This document shows, in pieces, positions 40,956-48,138 of a stretch of DNA of 64,000 bases. The stretch covers positions 153,744 to 217,743 of the forward strand of contig PMOE01000072.1 in the NCBI GenBank assembly GCA_003161575.1, given 5' to 3'. The DNA is from Acidimicrobiaceae bacterium (GTDB lineage: Bacteria; Actinomycetota; Acidimicrobiia; Acidimicrobiales; RAAP-2). The notes under the pieces are model-generated. The model saw nothing but the letters and a program-made list of their open reading frames with translations. It searched no databases and had not been told where the DNA came from. The position numbers and the translations under genes are program-made. Numbering within the stretch: position 1 is the first letter of the stretch; every line of letters begins with the position of its first letter.

Positions 40956-42302
40956 TTAGGCGAACTGGGGCAGCCAGGCCGCGGTGCCCGCCAACAGCTC
41001 GTCGACCATGGCGTCGATCTGGTGCAGGTCACCCCGCCCGGCCAGAGGGTCGAGGGCAAAGGCGGCTCGGGCCAGGGAGCGGTCTCCGGTGAGGGCTGCT
41101 TCCACGGTCAACTCTTGGACCGCGATCTGCCGGCGCAGCAGCTCGGTATACGCGGGCGCCGCGTGCGCCGCGTCGCGCCCGACGATGCCCGTGTCGTCAA
41201 CCACGCAGATCGACTCGACCACCACCTCTTCGGGGAGATCCGGACACTGTCCGGCGTTGGGGATATTGACCGGCAGCTCCCGGTGAGTGCCGGTCAGCAA
41301 CGAGTCGATGACGAGAGCCGGGAGCTCGCCAGACTGCCAGGTCTGGAGGGGCTTGGTGCCGGCCAACCAGGCGTCCACGTCGGCGATGTAGCCGTCCTGA
41401 TGACCCTGTCGGAGTTCGATGCTGGTGAGGAACATGTTGTACGTCGCGCCCCAATCCGACTCCTCGGTGAGAATCCAAGGAACGAACTCGGCCAGATGCC
41501 GGTCCCCCGCAGCCGGCAACGTGCCCCATCGTTCAAGCATTGTCAGTTTCAGCGTATGGCGTTGGACGAAATCGAGCCTCGAGAACGCCTCCGCCTCGGG
41601 GCGCCCGGGATACGGAGCCAGAGCGGCCAGGCCGCCGGCCTCGGCCACCATGTCAGCCATGACGGCGAACCCGTCCTTTCCGTCGACGTCGAGCGCGGTG
41701 AGGACGGGAAAGTGGTTCACTCCGACCACCGTCGGGGTGACCGCCTCCATGGGCTTGCCCAGCGCGATGGCCAGATCCATACACCAGTTCCCGACTTCGT
41801 GACATAGCCCGACCGCTTTGATTGACGTCTCGAGGCAGATCGACCGGGTCAGACACGTCATCGGGTTGGTGATGTTGAGGAGCCACCCATCGGGACAGAC
41901 CTCCTCCATGTCCCTGGCCACGCTGACGAGAACGGGGATGTTGCGCAGCGAACGGTTGATGCCCCCCGGCCCAACGCTGTCACCAACCGACTGGCGGATG
42001 CCGTAGCGGGCCGGAACATCGAGGTCGATGGCCATCGATTCGAAGCCACCGGTCGAGATGGTCACGATCACGAAGTCCGCACCCTCAAGGGCCCGTCGCT
42101 GATCGGTGGTCGTGCTCACCGTCGCTTTGGCCCCAAGTGCGTCGTTCACCTTGTGGGCTAGGGGTTCCATCTTCGCCAACGGCTCGGGATCGATGTCCTC
42201 GAGCACGAGGTCTACGCCGGCGAGTGACGGGGTCGAAAGCAGGTCGGCCAGCAGCTCGGGGGTCCACTGGTAGCTGCCGCCCCCGATGATCGTGACCTGC
42301 AT
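40956..42302 (-). CDS. glycoside hydrolase family 4 (NAD- and metal-dependent)
   Basis: 448 residues. GH4 enzymes cleave glycosides by a redox-elimination mechanism using NAD and Mn2+. Motifs are NAD-binding GGGSYQWTP (7-15), 'TNPMT' (145-149), the metal ligands Cys167-His168 in CHEVGN, and 'GVNHF' with His197. As I recall, the four residues starting at the metal Cys separate GH4 activities and CHEV goes with alpha-glucosidase-like members, against CHSV for alpha-galactosidases and CHGx for glucuronidases; this needs checking. ATG 42302 has AGGGAG 7 nt upstream. The enzyme would act on an imported intact glycoside. It is second in the operon, 75 bp after the SemiSWEET gene. Confidence 0.9.
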   Translation of the reverse strand: MQVTIIGGGSYQWTPELLADLLSTPSLAGVDLVLEDIDPEPLAKMEPLAHKVNDALGAKATVSTTTDQRRALEGADFVIVTISTGGFESMAIDLDVPARYGIRQSVGDSVGPGGINRSLRNIPVLVSVARDMEEVCPDGWLLNITNPMTCLTRSICLETSIKAVGLCHEVGNWCMDLAIALGKPMEAVTPTVVGVNHFPVLTALDVDGKDGFAVMADMVAEAGGLAALAPYPGRPEAEAFSRLDFVQRHTLKLTMLERWGTLPAAGDRHLAEFVPWILTEESDWGATYNMFLTSIELRQGHQDGYIADVDAWLAGTKPLQTWQSGELPALVIDSLLTGTHRELPVNIPNAGQCPDLPEEVVVESICVVDDTGIVGRDAAHAAPAYTELLRRQIAVQELTVEAALTGDRSLARAAFALDPLAGRGDLHQIDAMVDELLAGTAAWLPQFA

Positions 42303-42376
42303 GGATTCGCTCCCTCTCGTGCGCTGCCCCGGGCCGCTGGTGGACCCGATGCTGACGTCGGTGTCAGTGTACCGAT

Positions 42377-42931
42377 CTACGTCACCGCCCCCGGCTCCGG
42401 CGCACTCAGCGAGTCGTGGTCGCTCTGGTGGCCAACCGGCGGCCGAATCCTCCACCGCGCACCCGACAGCGCCCCACTGATGGCCTGGCCCGACGAGGTG
42501 TCGTCGCCCAACCCGGCCTCTTCGAGCCGCCGGCTGGCTTCGACGGCCCCGACCGTCTCGGCGTCAGTGATCCCGACCTCCCGCAGATCGGCCGTGAGCT
42601 TCGGTCCGACAACCAGGGTCTCGAAGTCGCCCAGCGGATCGGCGACCACTGGAACGACCAGCCCGACGTCTTCGATCACGAGGCGGCGTGATCGCAGCTT
42701 GACGACGACGACAACCAGGGCACTGGAGGTGACCAGCGCATTGGCCGCCCAGATCACCGGATCGTGGCGCAAGATCCCGTAGATCATCCAGCCGAACACC
42801 CCGCCGATGAGCATGGCCAGGTAGACCCACGCAAAATCCTCGGCCGTGCCCCGGCTGAGGGTGCGATAGAGCTGGGGCCCCCAGCAGGCGGTGGTCAGCA
42901 CGGCGGCGGTGATGCCGATGGCAACGGTCAT
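42377..42931 (-). CDS. SemiSWEET-type sugar transporter with soluble C-terminal tail
   Basis: 184 residues. Residues 1-85 are a complete three-helix PQ-loop SemiSWEET unit: 'TTACWGPQLYRTLSRGTAED' contains the PQ pair, 'GGVFGWMIYGILRHDP' the conserved W-x-x-Y-G, and 'WAANALVTSSALVVVVVKLR' the final helix with its Asn. Two such units dimerise to move sugars down their gradient. Usual SemiSWEETs end near residue 90, but here about 100 extra hydrophilic residues follow ('DLREVGITDAETVGAVEASRRLEEAGLGDD'-type helices, positions about 112-145). GAGG lies 8 nt before ATG 42931. It is the likely first gene of the carbohydrate operon. Confidence 0.82.
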   Translation of the reverse strand: MTVAIGITAAVLTTACWGPQLYRTLSRGTAEDFAWVYLAMLIGGVFGWMIYGILRHDPVIWAANALVTSSALVVVVVKLRSRRLVIEDVGLVVPVVADPLGDFETLVVGPKLTADLREVGITDAETVGAVEASRRLEEAGLGDDTSSGQAISGALSGARWRIRPPVGHQSDHDSLSAPEPGAVT

Positions 42932-42979
42932 ATGGCTTCCTCGGCCCGGGTCGGCAGATTCGGGCCGACGCGTACACGG

Positions 42980-42985
42980 TACAGT
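42980..42985 (+). promoter_or_regulatory. candidate -10 box TACAGT
   Basis: TACAGT ends 6 nt before GTG 42992 of the DoxX-like gene, with no Shine-Dalgarno sequence. It is identical in sequence and spacing to the nagB promoter at 22501. Confidence 0.5.
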
Positions 42986-42991
42986 CGCAGC

Positions 42992-43381
42992 GTGTCACGC
43001 CTCCGAAGGATGGCCCCGACGGTGCTGGCCGGCTCCTTCATCCTGAGCGCCACGGTCCACCTGCTGCGCCCACAGGCCTTCGAGCCCATCATGCCCCGCT
43101 CTCTTCCGACGTCCTCCCACCGCGCCCTGATCTACCTGAGCGGCCTGACCGAGCTGGCCTGTGGGTACGGGCTCTTCCGGCATCGGGGATGGGCCGGGCC
43201 AGCCAGCACGGCGGTCCTGGCCGCCGTGTTCCCGGCCAACGTGCAGATGGCCCTCGACTCGGGCAGCGGCCGCAACCCCGGCGTCGCCGACAACCGGCTG
43301 CTGGCCTGGGCCCGACTCCCCCTCCAGCTGCCGATGATCTGGGCGGCCCGGCAGGTCGGCCGTCAACCCGGCGACTCCTGA
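42992..43381 (+). CDS. DoxX-like membrane protein
   Basis: 129 residues with four hydrophobic helices: 'VLAGSFILSATVHLLRP', 'LIYLSGLTELACGYGLF', 'STAVLAAVFPANVQMAL' and 'RLPLQLPMIWAA'. The small four-helix plan, the 'FxPANVQMAL' segment and the 'RLPLQLPMIWWA'-like ending match the DoxX-like/DUF families of actinobacteria. The role is unknown; DoxX relatives take part in quinone or thiosulfate redox and in oxidative-stress complexes. GTG 42992 is chosen from the leaderless -10 box. It is divergent from the SemiSWEET gene and convergent with a GNAT gene across a hairpin. Confidence 0.72.
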   Translation: MSRLRRMAPTVLAGSFILSATVHLLRPQAFEPIMPRSLPTSSHRALIYLSGLTELACGYGLFRHRGWAGPASTAVLAAVFPANVQMALDSGSGRNPGVADNRLLAWARLPLQLPMIWAARQVGRQPGDS

Positions 43382-43468
43382 ATCAACGAATCCGGTGGCG
43401 TTGCCGACAACCCCGCGCAACACGATCCGGCGTGATCTGGACCCCAACGAAAAGGAGCCCCATCCGGC

Positions 43469-43506
43469 CGCCGTAACCACCGGGAGCGTTCCCGGTGGTT
43501 ACGGCG
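43469..43506. terminator. bidirectional hairpin between convergent genes
   Basis: A perfect 17-bp inverted repeat with a 4-nt loop (GCGT), core CCGTAACCACCGGGA and its complement. It contains the stop codon of the minus-strand GNAT gene and lies 88 bp after the plus-strand DoxX-like gene. There is no U-tract, as is common in actinobacterial terminators. Confidence 0.75.
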
Positions 43507-43978
43507 CACTGCCGAGGTCCTTCTCGCCCCAAAAGGCGGCATAGGGATTGTCGTTGTAGGCCGGCACCTCGACGTAGCCGGCCGTTTCGTAGAGGCGGCG
43601 GGCGTGCGGCTGGAGGGGGCCGGTGTCGAGGCGGACGACGTGGTAGCCAAGCACACGCGCACCCTCCTCGAGGGCGCCGAGCAGAGCCCCGGCTACCCCC
43701 CGGCTCCGGTATTCGGGCCGGACATACATCCGCTTGACCTCCCCGAGGCCGGGGCCGAGGCGGCGCACCCCGCCGCCAGCGACCGCCTGGTCGTCCACCC
43801 AGCCCACCAGGTACACGCCGTCGGGCCCCCAGAGATCGGCCGGGTCAAGGTGGGGCCGGTCGAGGCGGTCGGGCCGGCCGTACAGGGCGCGCATCTCTTC
43901 GGTCATGGACGCCAAGAACTCACTGGCCGGTGGCTCCCGGGGGTCGGTCGGCACAAACACCGGGGTCATGGCGTCCAT
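43499..43978 (-). CDS. GNAT family N-acetyltransferase
   Basis: 159 residues. The acetyl-CoA pyrophosphate loop (motif A) is 'VKRMYVRPEYRSRGVAGALL', with Arg-x-x-Gly-x-Ala/Gly, followed by motif B 'LDTGPLQPHARRLYETAGYVEV'. It transfers acetyl from acetyl-CoA to an amine that cannot be predicted. ATG 43978 is chosen because TATCTT lies exactly 6 nt upstream (leaderless); TTG 43981 and ATG 43969 are less likely. The stop codon lies inside the terminator hairpin. Confidence 0.85.
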   Translation of the reverse strand: MDAMTPVFVPTDPREPPASEFLASMTEEMRALYGRPDRLDRPHLDPADLWGPDGVYLVGWVDDQAVAGGGVRRLGPGLGEVKRMYVRPEYRSRGVAGALLGALEEGARVLGYHVVRLDTGPLQPHARRLYETAGYVEVPAYNDNPYAAFWGEKDLGSAP

Positions 43979-43984
43979 CAAACA

Positions 43985-43990
43985 AAGATA
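43985..43990 (-). promoter_or_regulatory. candidate -10 box TATCTT
   Basis: TATCTT on the minus strand ends 6 nt before ATG 43978, with no Shine-Dalgarno sequence. Confidence 0.5.
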
Positions 43991-44124
43991 CGGTGCCGTG
44001 CCCTCGAACGACGCGACGACCCGTCCCGCCCAATCTAAGTGTGCGATACGGTCTGCCCGGCATCCCGCACTTCGGACCTCTCATTGAGCACGACCGACAC
44101 CGGGTGGAGGTCCGTCCGCCGAGC

Positions 44125-45801
44125 TCACGTCGCCAGCATCGACGGCCGAACGTTTCGTGCAGGTTGGACCAGGTCGAAGTCTCCGACTTGGGTGACATGG
44201 AACGGAATGTGATGAGCGGCGAGCCAGCTCTCGAACTGGGCCTCAGTGATCGTTGAGCTCTGGAGAAACTGGCTCGTGCCCAACTGCTCGGCGAGTGTGT
44301 CGAGCCGCCCAGGATGGACGAACAACCACCCAGCGCTCGGCGCGTCCTCCACCACGCGGTCGTCGGCGGGGTTCCGGTCGTTCTGCAGAGCCATGACCTC
44401 AACCTGTCCGCCTGACAAATAGGTCAACTCGTAGGCGACCCAATAGCCGGCGTACACGTCAACCACCCCGTGGGTCTCGAGATCCGACGCCAGGTCGTCA
44501 ATCGTCGCGTTCGGATTCGCCGACCACGACGTCAGACGGGAGGGGCTCGAGAGTGCGCCGTAGCCAGCATTGAACGCAACCAGGGTGGACGCCAGCGCAA
44601 GGATTAATGCGCACGTCGCGATGAACCTCGCCATCCGTTCGGACACCACGTGCCACAACGCGCCGCACAGAACAAGCGCGAGGACAGGGGTGAGCCAGAT
44701 GCCGTATCGGCCGTCGTTCCAGAACCAGTTTGACGGGAACGCCGCGTACAAGAAGGGAAACGTGACCACGAAGATCACCAAGAATCGAGCCTTGGGAACG
44801 CTCACGGCCAAGACCACTGCCGCCCCGATCACAAGCGCGACCACCACAAGGGTCGACACGATGGCGAACAACGCTGGGCCTTCCCACGCGCCCGCTCCCT
44901 CGATACGAGTTCCGAGCATGAGGGGAGCCACGTGGCTGAAGAACGTCGTGAGCCGACGTCCGTAGGTGTTGTGGGCGACTGGTTCAGTAACGAAAACGAG
45001 GGTACCGAAGTGGGTCTTCACCGAGACGTAGATCCAGGGGAGAGCGCCGACCACAAAGGCCACTGCGCCCAGCAGAACTCTTGGACCAATGTCCACCAGT
45101 CGTCGGCCTCGAAGGCCGGCGACGAGCAGGTAGGCCGCCGGCAAGGCCATGTAGAGCACTTCGGGTGTCGCCCACCAACCCAGCCCGGCTGCCACCCCGC
45201 ACAACACCCAGTCCCGGGGGCCACCGGGTCGAGGTGGTGGGTCGTCCACGATGCGCAGTGCACCAAGAAACACCACCATGCCCAGCAGCACCCCGATCTG
45301 GTGAAAGCCGTATTCGCGAGTCGAGTTCCACAGCGCGACCTCCGGCCAGATCCAGGCCAAAACCGCCGCGGTCATCGCCGCCCCGGGGCTGAACAGCCGT
45401 AGGCCGATACGCCACACCACGAGTGATGTCACTAGAGCGAGTACAGAGGCGGTGAGCACGAGTACCGCGGGCGCTTGTCCGAACACGCCGAACATGGCGG
45501 CCACCGAATAGGGTTCGACACCTCCGTAGTGCTGCCCCCAGTAGAACGCCGAGAAGTGCCCATGGCGGATGCCCTGTGCGAGCAACCCCACGATTGCCTC
45601 GTCTGCATCGAGAGCGCTGTGGAAGGCGAGCCAAATCCGCAGGAATCCGGCAATCAGCGTCACCGCAACGAGGACCGCGACGAACACGACGCCGAGGGTT
45701 CGGGCGCCCTTGGGGGGGGGAGGGGCGGCCGTCCCCGTCCGGCCGGGAATCAGTGCCGATCCGACGGCCACCGACGACTCTTCTGAAAGCACCGGTGTCA
45801 C
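44125..45801 (-). CDS. GT-C-fold membrane glycosyltransferase (GT39/83-like)
   Basis: 558 residues with about ten to twelve transmembrane helices and a periplasmic C-terminal domain (about 440-558). After the first helix the extracytoplasmic loop carries 'FHSALDADEAIVGLLAQ', the Asp-x-Asp-Glu catalytic motif of lipid-phosphosugar-dependent GT-C enzymes. Such proteins mannosylate proteins or add sugars to cell-wall polymers using polyprenyl-phosphate donors. GTG 45801 lies 6 nt after CATCAT, suggesting a leaderless transcript. It has no linked donor-synthesis gene, unlike the GT pair at 53.6-57 kb. Confidence 0.82.
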   Translation of the reverse strand: MTPVLSEESSVAVGSALIPGRTGTAAPPPPKGARTLGVVFVAVLVAVTLIAGFLRIWLAFHSALDADEAIVGLLAQGIRHGHFSAFYWGQHYGGVEPYSVAAMFGVFGQAPAVLVLTASVLALVTSLVVWRIGLRLFSPGAAMTAAVLAWIWPEVALWNSTREYGFHQIGVLLGMVVFLGALRIVDDPPPRPGGPRDWVLCGVAAGLGWWATPEVLYMALPAAYLLVAGLRGRRLVDIGPRVLLGAVAFVVGALPWIYVSVKTHFGTLVFVTEPVAHNTYGRRLTTFFSHVAPLMLGTRIEGAGAWEGPALFAIVSTLVVVALVIGAAVVLAVSVPKARFLVIFVVTFPFLYAAFPSNWFWNDGRYGIWLTPVLALVLCGALWHVVSERMARFIATCALILALASTLVAFNAGYGALSSPSRLTSWSANPNATIDDLASDLETHGVVDVYAGYWVAYELTYLSGGQVEVMALQNDRNPADDRVVEDAPSAGWLFVHPGRLDTLAEQLGTSQFLQSSTITEAQFESWLAAHHIPFHVTQVGDFDLVQPARNVRPSMLAT

Positions 45802-45807
45802 CCGAAC

Positions 45808-45813
45808 ATGATG
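45808..45813 (-). promoter_or_regulatory. candidate -10 box CATCAT
   Basis: CATCAT on the minus strand ends 6 nt before GTG 45801 of the glycosyltransferase gene. Confidence 0.4.
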
Positions 45814-45938
45814 ACGGATCTAGACCGTCTAGTCGTGGCGACTGGTGGTCACCCAGCGTCGAACTTTTGTCGGACCTGAGCCCTGGTCCGGTGGCACCCG
45901 ATCTCGGGCCATGGCGGGCCGGTCCAGTCGCCCCGGGC

Positions 45939-46715
45939 TCACACGACGGCGCACAGGCCGCCATCGAGATTGATGGCGGTTCCGGTGACATACGACGACC
46001 GGGATGAGAGCAGATAGGTAACCAGGTCGGCGTATTCTTGGGCTCGACCGACCCGATCCATCGGGATACCCGAGCCTTGGGCCAGGCGCTCATAGAACTC
46101 CCCGACCGTCAGGCCCTCGGCGCTGGCACGGCGCTCCCATTGGCCGGACTCAATCAGGCCAATGAGCACCGCATTGACACGGATCCTGTCCGACCCGAAT
46201 TCCTTTGAGAGCACCTTGGTCAACGCCATCCCGGCGGCCCGAGACACCGAGGACGGAGCAGAGCCGCCGCCCGGTGTCTTGGCCCCAATAGCAAGCGTGT
46301 TCACGATTGCCCCACCGCTCTGGCGCAGGTGCGGCAGAGCGAAGCGGATCAGCCGCACTGCCCCGTAGACCTTGAGTTGGAGATCCGCGTCCCAGTCGGC
46401 GTCGAGAGTCTCTGCCAGCGGCATGGCCGCGGCGGTACCGGCGTTGTTCACCAGCCCATCGATCCGACCCCATTTCTCCGCGGCGGCATCGACGAAACGA
46501 GAGAGGTCCTCGGGCTCGGTGACGTCCGCTCTGACGGCCAGCACGTCTCCACCGGCGGCGGCCAGCGCCTCTGCCACCGAATCGAGCCGCTCGGGGTCGC
46601 GGCCGCAGAACGCCACCTTGGCTCCTTCGGCCACCAACTCGTGGCAGAGCGCCCGGCCGAGTCCGTCGGACCCACCGGTCGCGAGCACAACTTTCCCTTC
46701 GAGTCCGAGATCCAT
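45939..46715 (-). CDS. SDR-family protein lacking the catalytic Ser-Tyr-Lys
   Basis: 258 residues. Cofactor-binding features are intact: TGGSDGLG (13-20), 'ADVTEPEDL' and NNAG (90-93). The catalytic positions are replaced: 'NTLAIGAKT' stands where the active-site Ser should be, and 'PSSVSRAAGMALTK' has Val157 and Ala161 where Tyr and Lys are expected. The same SVSRAAG sequence occurs, as I recall, in a recognisable actinobacterial SDR subgroup, so this is not random decay. It may bind NAD(P) without dehydrogenase chemistry, or use another residue. AAGGAGC precedes ATG 46715. It lies downstream of another SDR on the same strand (164 bp gap). Confidence 0.85.
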   Translation of the reverse strand: MDLGLEGKVVLATGGSDGLGRALCHELVAEGAKVAFCGRDPERLDSVAEALAAAGGDVLAVRADVTEPEDLSRFVDAAAEKWGRIDGLVNNAGTAAAMPLAETLDADWDADLQLKVYGAVRLIRFALPHLRQSGGAIVNTLAIGAKTPGGGSAPSSVSRAAGMALTKVLSKEFGSDRIRVNAVLIGLIESGQWERRASAEGLTVGEFYERLAQGSGIPMDRVGRAQEYADLVTYLLSSRSSYVTGTAINLDGGLCAVV

Positions 46716-46879
46716 CGGTCAGCTCCTTTCGCCAGCTCGTTCGAGACTGAATCCGGATGCGTCCGGGGCAATCCGCCGGTGGCCTTTCGTTCGCTCCTGT
46801 CTGATCGCCGCCATCGTGGGAAGAGGTCGAAAGATCACGTCCTCGATCACCGCTACCGTCTCTTCGGAGGTGCCTGGAA

Positions 46880-47641
46880 TCAGCGCTCTTGTTCGGTCGG
46901 CCGCACCAGGATTTCGTTGACCGACACATGGCGCGGTTGGGTGACCGCGTAAGCGATGGCGTTGGCGATGTCCTCACTCTGCATCATCTCGATGCCGCCG
47001 AAGTTCTTGGCCATCTGCTCGAGTACCTCCTTGCGGTTGTGAAAGGCCAGCTCGGTGGCTGTTGCCCCAGGCTCGACCACCGCCGCTCGGACATGGCGGG
47101 TCGTAAACTCCTGACGAAACGACTCGGTGAAGGCGACAACCCCCCATTTGGTGGCGTTATAGACGCCGCTATCCCGGCGAGCCACCCGACCCGCCACAGA
47201 GCTGACGTTCACCACGTCGGCCACGCCCCGCCCGCTGTCGGTGGCCGCGCCAAGCAGATGGGGCAGCGCCGCGTGGGTGCAGTACAGCAGACCGAGGACA
47301 TTGACATTGACCATGCGCCGCCACTCTTCGGTTGGCGCATCCTCGATTGGTCCGAGCAGCATGACGCCGGCGTTGTTGATGAGTATGTCGAGGCGACCGT
47401 GTTCGGCCACCGCGTTGGCCACCATCGCCTCCACTTGGCTCTCGTCGGTCACGTCGGTCTCGTGGACCGACACCGTGGTGGTCGCCTTCATGCGATCGGC
47501 GAGCGCTTCGAGCCGGTCGCGTCGCCGGGCGGCCAGGGCGATCGAGGCCCCCTCGGCGGCCAGGGCCAGCGCCGTGGCCTCACCGATACCACTGGAGGCG
47601 CCGGTCACCAGCGCCACAGTTCCTTCGAGCTTCTTGGACAC
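46880..47641 (-). CDS. SDR family oxidoreductase (YdfG-like)
   Basis: 253 residues, classical SDR with all motifs: TGASSGIG (13-20), NNAG, 'NVSSVAG' with the catalytic Ser and 'YNATKWGV' with Tyr and Lys. 'RVAVVEPGATATEL' replaces the usual PG motif region (here 'RAAVVEPGATATEL'). It resembles the NADP-dependent 3-hydroxy acid dehydrogenase YdfG group. GTG 47641 is chosen because GGGAGG lies 4-5 nt upstream, in preference to the ATG at 47653 within the same frame. The substrate is unknown. Confidence 0.85.
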   Translation of the reverse strand: MSKKLEGTVALVTGASSGIGEATALALAAEGASIALAARRRDRLEALADRMKATTTVSVHETDVTDESQVEAMVANAVAEHGRLDILINNAGVMLLGPIEDAPTEEWRRMVNVNVLGLLYCTHAALPHLLGAATDSGRGVADVVNVSSVAGRVARRDSGVYNATKWGVVAFTESFRQEFTTRHVRAAVVEPGATATELAFHNRKEVLEQMAKNFGGIEMMQSEDIANAIAYAVTQPRHVSVNEILVRPTEQER

Positions 47642-48138
47642 GATTCCTCCCATGCTCTGCCGGCCGAGCCTCTTGTCGGCCCGAGAAAGCCAGCCTGCCA
47701 CCGCGAGTGGCCCCCGTCGAAAGGCCGCCTGGTTTGGTGGGCCCAGAGCTCCGCCTCGCGCTCACTCGGTGGTCGTGGCGGTCGGGGCTTTCACGGCGAC
47801 ATCGAGGGGTCCATGGCGGCAATGCCGGTCCGGCATTCACACCCCCACGACTCGTTGGGCACCCGAATCGCCAAAGGACAGCGGCCCGATTGCCGCGGGT
47901 TCACCACAGGCCTCAAGGGGTTCAGCGCACCGACCGGGGGCCCGGGGACACACTGAGCCCAAAAGCGAGGGTCGACGTGTAGAACTCAGCCCAGGAGCGA
48001 TGGCGCGAGTTCACGGCCGACGACGACGGCGCCCAATGCGAAACGGGCGCCACCGTCCTTATTGGCAAACGCGACCGCCCGCCCGACGAGGAGGAGCACC
48101 GGACAAAACCGCGTCGGCTCGCCGAACGTCATCGGAGT
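47642..48138. other. 497-bp intergenic region, no gene recognised
   Basis: Lies between two minus-strand genes. The sequence is GC-rich with no supported reading frame, no strong hairpin and no recognised RNA. It presumably contains the promoter of the SDR pair. Confidence 0.4.
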
